NCBI GenBank assembly: GCA_013330925.1
Contig: DUHJ01000209.1
Span: forward strand, 1-9,770
Origin: Candidatus Poseidoniaceae archaeon
GTDB taxonomy: Archaea; Thermoplasmatota; Poseidoniia; Poseidoniales; Poseidoniaceae
Reading direction: 5' to 3'
Length of the DNA stretch: 9,770 nucleotides
Positions 7,103 through 9,770 of this stretch are shown piece by piece. Each line of letters starts with the position of its first letter. The first letter of the stretch is position 1. The position numbers and the translations under genes are program-made. Under the pieces are notes generated by a model. The model was not told the DNA's origin and ran no database searches. It saw only the letters and a list, made by a program, of their open reading frames with translations.

Positions 7103-7911
7103 CCAAGCGAATGACCTGGCTCGCTGAGGGCACCTCGGCGATGGTCGTGACCCCCATCGTTTCAGGGAGCGTCGTGCTTCTCATCTCGGCCTTTGTGGAT
7201 CCGCTCTTTGGCCTTGGACCTCTGCTTGGCGTCTTCTTGCTCTGTGCTTCGTCGTGGTTGTTGCTTCGCTTCCGCGATCCGCCTCGAAAAATCCCTCAAG
7301 AGCCTGGCCTTTTGGTGGCCCCCATCGACGGGACCGTCGTTGTCCTGCGTCGCGAACGGGGCACGCACCACCGTCCAGCGAGCGGCACTCCCTCCGGAAA
7401 AATCCGTGAGGACCTTGGCGACGGCACCTGGGTCGAGGGGGGGTGCTCAACCGCGTTCGCGACCGAGCAACGTTACGTTGCGGTCGAGGACGAACGAGAA
7501 GGCGACGTGTGGTGCTTGCGCATTGCCGTTGGCGCCCTCGACCTGCAGGTGCACCGGGCCCCGATGGAGGGAACGGTCCTCGCTGGAGAACACCGTCGCG
7601 CCGTCGGTAACTTACCGGAGCGCTTGCGTTGGGTGGTGCAGGCCGCAGGCCGCCGTGTCGAGGTCATCGCCCATCTGGTTCGCCCTCGCTTCGGGCTGAC
7701 GCCTTTGGCCGCACCAGGGGAACCCGTTCGACGGGGGCAGCGTTTGGCCTTCATGTCCACCACTCCCGTGCTTGAACTCCGTGTTCCGGCAGATGCATGG
7801 GCGCCTGAAACCGGTCTGTTTGGTGGGGATGCACGGGCCAACGGTCAAGAGGTCCAAGCCGGGACCACCGTTCTGTTCCACGCCTTGTGGGACGCGGAGG
7901 AAGAAGCGTGA
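7099..7911 (+). CDS. phosphatidylserine decarboxylase-like membrane protein, processing site not conserved
   Basis: The 270-residue protein begins with two hydrophobic segments (about 15-33 and 38-57), followed by FRDPPRKIPQEPG and APIDGTVVVL (residues 74-83). This N-terminal layout is typical of short archaeal/bacterial PSD-type proteins (archaetidylserine or phosphatidylserine decarboxylases). D77 in PIDG and H152 in VHRAP match the Asp and His of the family charge relay. Where relatives have a Gly-Ser pair that cleaves itself to form the pyruvoyl group, this protein reads AFMSTTPVLELRVP (217-230), with no Gly-Ser. Residues 85-130 look like an insertion. A true enzyme would make an ethanolamine-headgroup lipid at the membrane; this one may be inactive or altered. 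The GTG start overlaps the previous stop as GTGA; ATG 7111 is an alternative. The gene is translationally coupled on both sides. Confidence 0.82.
   Translation: MTKRMTWLAEGTSAMVVTPIVSGSVVLLISAFVDPLFGLGPLLGVFLLCASSWLLLRFRDPPRKIPQEPGLLVAPIDGTVVVLRRERGTHHRPASGTPSGKIREDLGDGTWVEGGCSTAFATEQRYVAVEDEREGDVWCLRIAVGALDLQVHRAPMEGTVLAGEHRRAVGNLPERLRWVVQAAGRRVEVIAHLVRPRFGLTPLAAPGEPVRRGQRLAFMSTTPVLELRVPADAWAPETGLFGGDARANGQEVQAGTTVLFHALWDAEEEA
7896..7900 (+). promoter_or_regulatory. Shine-Dalgarno site of the exported hydrolase gene
   Basis: GGAGG sits 7 bases before the GTG at 7908, inside the end of the preceding gene. It is the best ribosome binding site in the window, and it decides for GTG 7908 over the in-frame ATG at 7887. 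Confidence 0.75.
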
Positions 7912-8981
7912 ACCGAACCGTTCCTGCATTCGTTGCTTTGCTGATGTTCCTCATGCCGTACGGATATTTCCAAGCCGGTATGATCGTGTACAGCGGCGCG
8001 ACGTTGGCCGAACCCACCTGCGAAGACCATGCCCCGTACAACACGCCGGCCTCCTTCACACCCCACCTGTGGGGAACCGACATGATCGACGCCGCAGCCA
8101 GCAACCTCACCACCAACGTCACCGCCGACGCCCCAGGAGGCCTGGCGATTTGGTCCATGCCCGTATGGTCGAACGTCACGGTCCACATGGACGAGGAACC
8201 CATCGCCCTACAAGCATGGGTCGTCGAGCAAAATCCGGACGAGCCGTGGGTGCTTTTCGTGCACGGCATTCGTTCTTGCAAAGCCAACCACGAGGTGCTT
8301 CTGCCTGCAGGCATGCTCGCCGAGGCCGGCTACAACGTCGTGATGATGGACATGCGGGATCATTGGGAGAGCACCCTTGAGGACGGGCAAGTCTCCGCTG
8401 GACAGAAGGAATGGCGCGATGTTGTCGCCGTCTGGCAATGGATTCAGGACGAGAAAGGCGTGCCCGCTGAACGCATTGGCGTGATGGGTGCTTCGATGGG
8501 AGCAGGTACCGTCGGCATCGCCTTTGCCCAAGAACCTGGCATGGCCAGCGTCTTCCTCGATTCTCCTTTCTCCAACATGGGCGACATCATCGTCGAAGAA
8601 TTGTCGTTCCGCGGCTACCCGACGTTCCTGAAGGACGCAGGGATCTTCGCAGGGCGCGTCAGTTCCGGCGAGGACCTTGTCGCGCACAACCCCATCGACG
8701 GCGCCCACCTCATCGGAAACCGCAGCATGACCATCGTCCACGGAGAAGACGACATGCGCATTCGGATTCACCACGGAGAAGCCCTGTGCGATGCCGCCAA
8801 AGCCGCCGCTACGCAGCCCGACCAGGTCACGTGTTGGTTTGAGTCGAGCCAATTGACCTTCGACAGCACCGACGACGGGACCGTGGTGGAAGGCCACGTC
8901 ACGTTGATGTTGACGCACACGCCCCTCTACGAGCAACGCTTGCTTGAATGGGCGGAAGGCCTGCGGGCCACGGCAGGTTGA
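7908..8981 (+). CDS. exported or membrane-anchored alpha/beta hydrolase
   Basis: The 357-residue protein starts with one hydrophobic helix (about residues 5-28) acting as a signal peptide or anchor. Residues about 30-100 have no recognised fold, and the alpha/beta hydrolase domain follows. Visible elements are the HG of the oxyanion region (LFVHGIRS, H119), the nucleophile elbow GASMG with S196, an acidic residue in VHGEDDMRI (D281 or D282), and H330 in EGHVTLM. The order and spacing match esterase/dipeptidyl-peptidase-like hydrolases (COG1073 type); the substrate is unknown. N66, N70, N89 and N271 are N-X-S/T sequons, and C38, C124, C294 and C309 could form disulfides, both of which fit an extracellular location. 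The GTG start overlaps the preceding stop as GTGA and has GGAGG 7 bases upstream. Translation is therefore probably coupled to the decarboxylase-like gene. Confidence 0.88.
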   Translation: MNRTVPAFVALLMFLMPYGYFQAGMIVYSGATLAEPTCEDHAPYNTPASFTPHLWGTDMIDAAASNLTTNVTADAPGGLAIWSMPVWSNVTVHMDEEPIALQAWVVEQNPDEPWVLFVHGIRSCKANHEVLLPAGMLAEAGYNVVMMDMRDHWESTLEDGQVSAGQKEWRDVVAVWQWIQDEKGVPAERIGVMGASMGAGTVGIAFAQEPGMASVFLDSPFSNMGDIIVEELSFRGYPTFLKDAGIFAGRVSSGEDLVAHNPIDGAHLIGNRSMTIVHGEDDMRIRIHHGEALCDAAKAAATQPDQVTCWFESSQLTFDSTDDGTVVEGHVTLMLTHTPLYEQRLLEWAEGLRATAG

Positions 8982-9000
8982 AACCGAACCCGTCTCAGCC

Positions 9001-9010
9001 GGAGCCGAGG
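9001..9010 (+). promoter_or_regulatory. ribosome binding site of the radical SAM gene
   Basis: GGAG at 9001-9004 lies 9 bases, and GAGG at 9007-9010 lies 3 bases, before the ATG at 9014. The first has the better spacing. The site supports ATG 9014 as the start and independent initiation after the 32-base gap. Confidence 0.6.
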
Positions 9011-9013
9011 AAC

Positions 9014-9770
9014 ATGAGCACACGTCTGACCTTGGTCGGCCAGGGCGAGAAGGCCCAACGCGTGCACGACCTGGTGAAGGCCCCTGCGAACACGCCGGAA
9101 TCCCGCCGTCGCCAAGCGAGCTGGGACGCGAGCCGGCCGGCAACCGTGTACACCACGCCGGAGATGCTTCCAGACGGGACGCCTTGTTCGGCCGCCACCG
9201 TCATCCTGCGCACCAAAGGTTGCCACTGGTGGTGGTCCAGCGGGTGCACCTTCTGCGGTTACTTCAACGACACGAGGGACGACGTGACCGAGGACGACCT
9301 GCATGCACAATGGGATTGGTCCGCTGCGAAATTGAACGGCTTTGCCGACGTCCAGATGGTCAAGGTCTACACATCTGGTTCGCTGCTCGAGGACCGTGAA
9401 ATCCCCGTGGGCTTCCAAGAGCGGGTGCTTCGCGAGTGTTCAGAGCAAGGCCTTCACCTCATCGTCGAAAGCCGCACGGAACAACTCACGGAAGAAAAGT
9501 TGGCGTGGGCAACGTCGGTCAACGACGACTTCACCGTCGCCATCGGCTTGGAGGCCTACGACGACGAAGTGCTTCGGTTTCACGTCAACAAAGGTTTCAC
9601 CGTCCGTTCCTATGACCGCGCGGTGGCCAACCTCAAGCAGGCTGGTCTTCGCGTCAAGGCATACCTGATGTTCAAGCCCCCGTTCATGAGCGAAGCCGAC
9701 GCACTGGACCACATCGTGGACTGGATTGCGGCGATTGCCGAGGGCGCCGATGAGATTTCGATCAATCCGA
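9014..9770 (+). CDS. raSEA: archaeosine biosynthesis radical SAM protein RaSEA, 3' partial
   Basis: The first 252 residues are present; the frame is still open at the window end, and the family is about 330-360 residues long. The [4Fe-4S] cluster cysteines are C70, C78 and C81 in a CX7CX2C arrangement (GCHWWWSSGCTFCGYF), not the common CX3CX2C; a widened spacing is also known from the related Elp3 family. Other family-like segments are VKVYTSGSLLEDREIP, the VAIGLEAYDDEVLRFHVNKG region, and AYLMFKPPFMSEADA. In Archaea, RaSEA works with ArcS: ArcS attaches lysine to preQ0 at position 15 of tRNA, and RaSEA cleaves that adduct to give archaeosine. This assignment is from remembered family features; an uncharacterised Elp3-like radical SAM protein is the alternative. 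It follows the hydrolase gene by 32 bases on the same strand. Confidence 0.85.
   Translation, partial: MSTRLTLVGQGEKAQRVHDLVKAPANTPESRRRQASWDASRPATVYTTPEMLPDGTPCSAATVILRTKGCHWWWSSGCTFCGYFNDTRDDVTEDDLHAQWDWSAAKLNGFADVQMVKVYTSGSLLEDREIPVGFQERVLRECSEQGLHLIVESRTEQLTEEKLAWATSVNDDFTVAIGLEAYDDEVLRFHVNKGFTVRSYDRAVANLKQAGLRVKAYLMFKPPFMSEADALDHIVDWIAAIAEGADEISINP

Noticed and set aside
8208..9143. Minus-strand frame of 311 residues across the hydrolase and radical SAM genes
   Set aside because: It is antisense to two well-supported genes and has no recognisable domain.

Overview
The window reads as a compact, GC-rich archaeal chromosome segment, most likely from an uncultivated euryarchaeote such as Marine Group II (Poseidoniales). 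The best lineage evidence is the last gene, an archaeosine-pathway radical SAM protein of the RaSEA type. High GC, very short intergenic gaps, several bacterial-type accessory genes and weak or absent Shine-Dalgarno sites also fit. The lineage is an inference. No rRNA, tRNA, CRISPR array or insertion sequence was recognised.

Bases 1-4131 hold the 3' part of a very large UvrD/AddA-type helicase with a C-terminal PD-(D/E)XK nuclease. Helicase motifs II to VI are visible; the Walker A region lies upstream of the window. Four cysteines frame the nuclease in the way known for iron-sulfur 'staple' nucleases. This is a DNA-end-processing recombination and repair enzyme.

Bases 4125-6088 form a strand-alternating block: a class I SAM methyltransferase (minus), a proline iminopeptidase (plus) and a small HxlR-like winged-helix regulator (minus). 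Both convergent gene pairs overlap at their 3' ends, by 7 and 13 bases. The methyltransferase/peptidase pair diverges from a 75-base gap, and the regulator diverges from the next operon across a 159-base gap that contains small palindromes and a TATA-like element.

Bases 6248-8981 are a tightly coupled plus-strand operon: an acidic coiled-coil protein, a membrane-anchored phosphatidylserine-decarboxylase-like protein, and an exported alpha/beta hydrolase, joined by two 4-base GTGA stop/start overlaps. The decarboxylase-like protein lacks the Gly-Ser site at which this family self-cleaves, so it may be a pseudoenzyme or an altered enzyme. The radical SAM archaeosine gene follows 32 bases later with its own ribosome binding site and runs off the end of the window. 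It acts in tRNA modification and need not share a function with the three genes before it.
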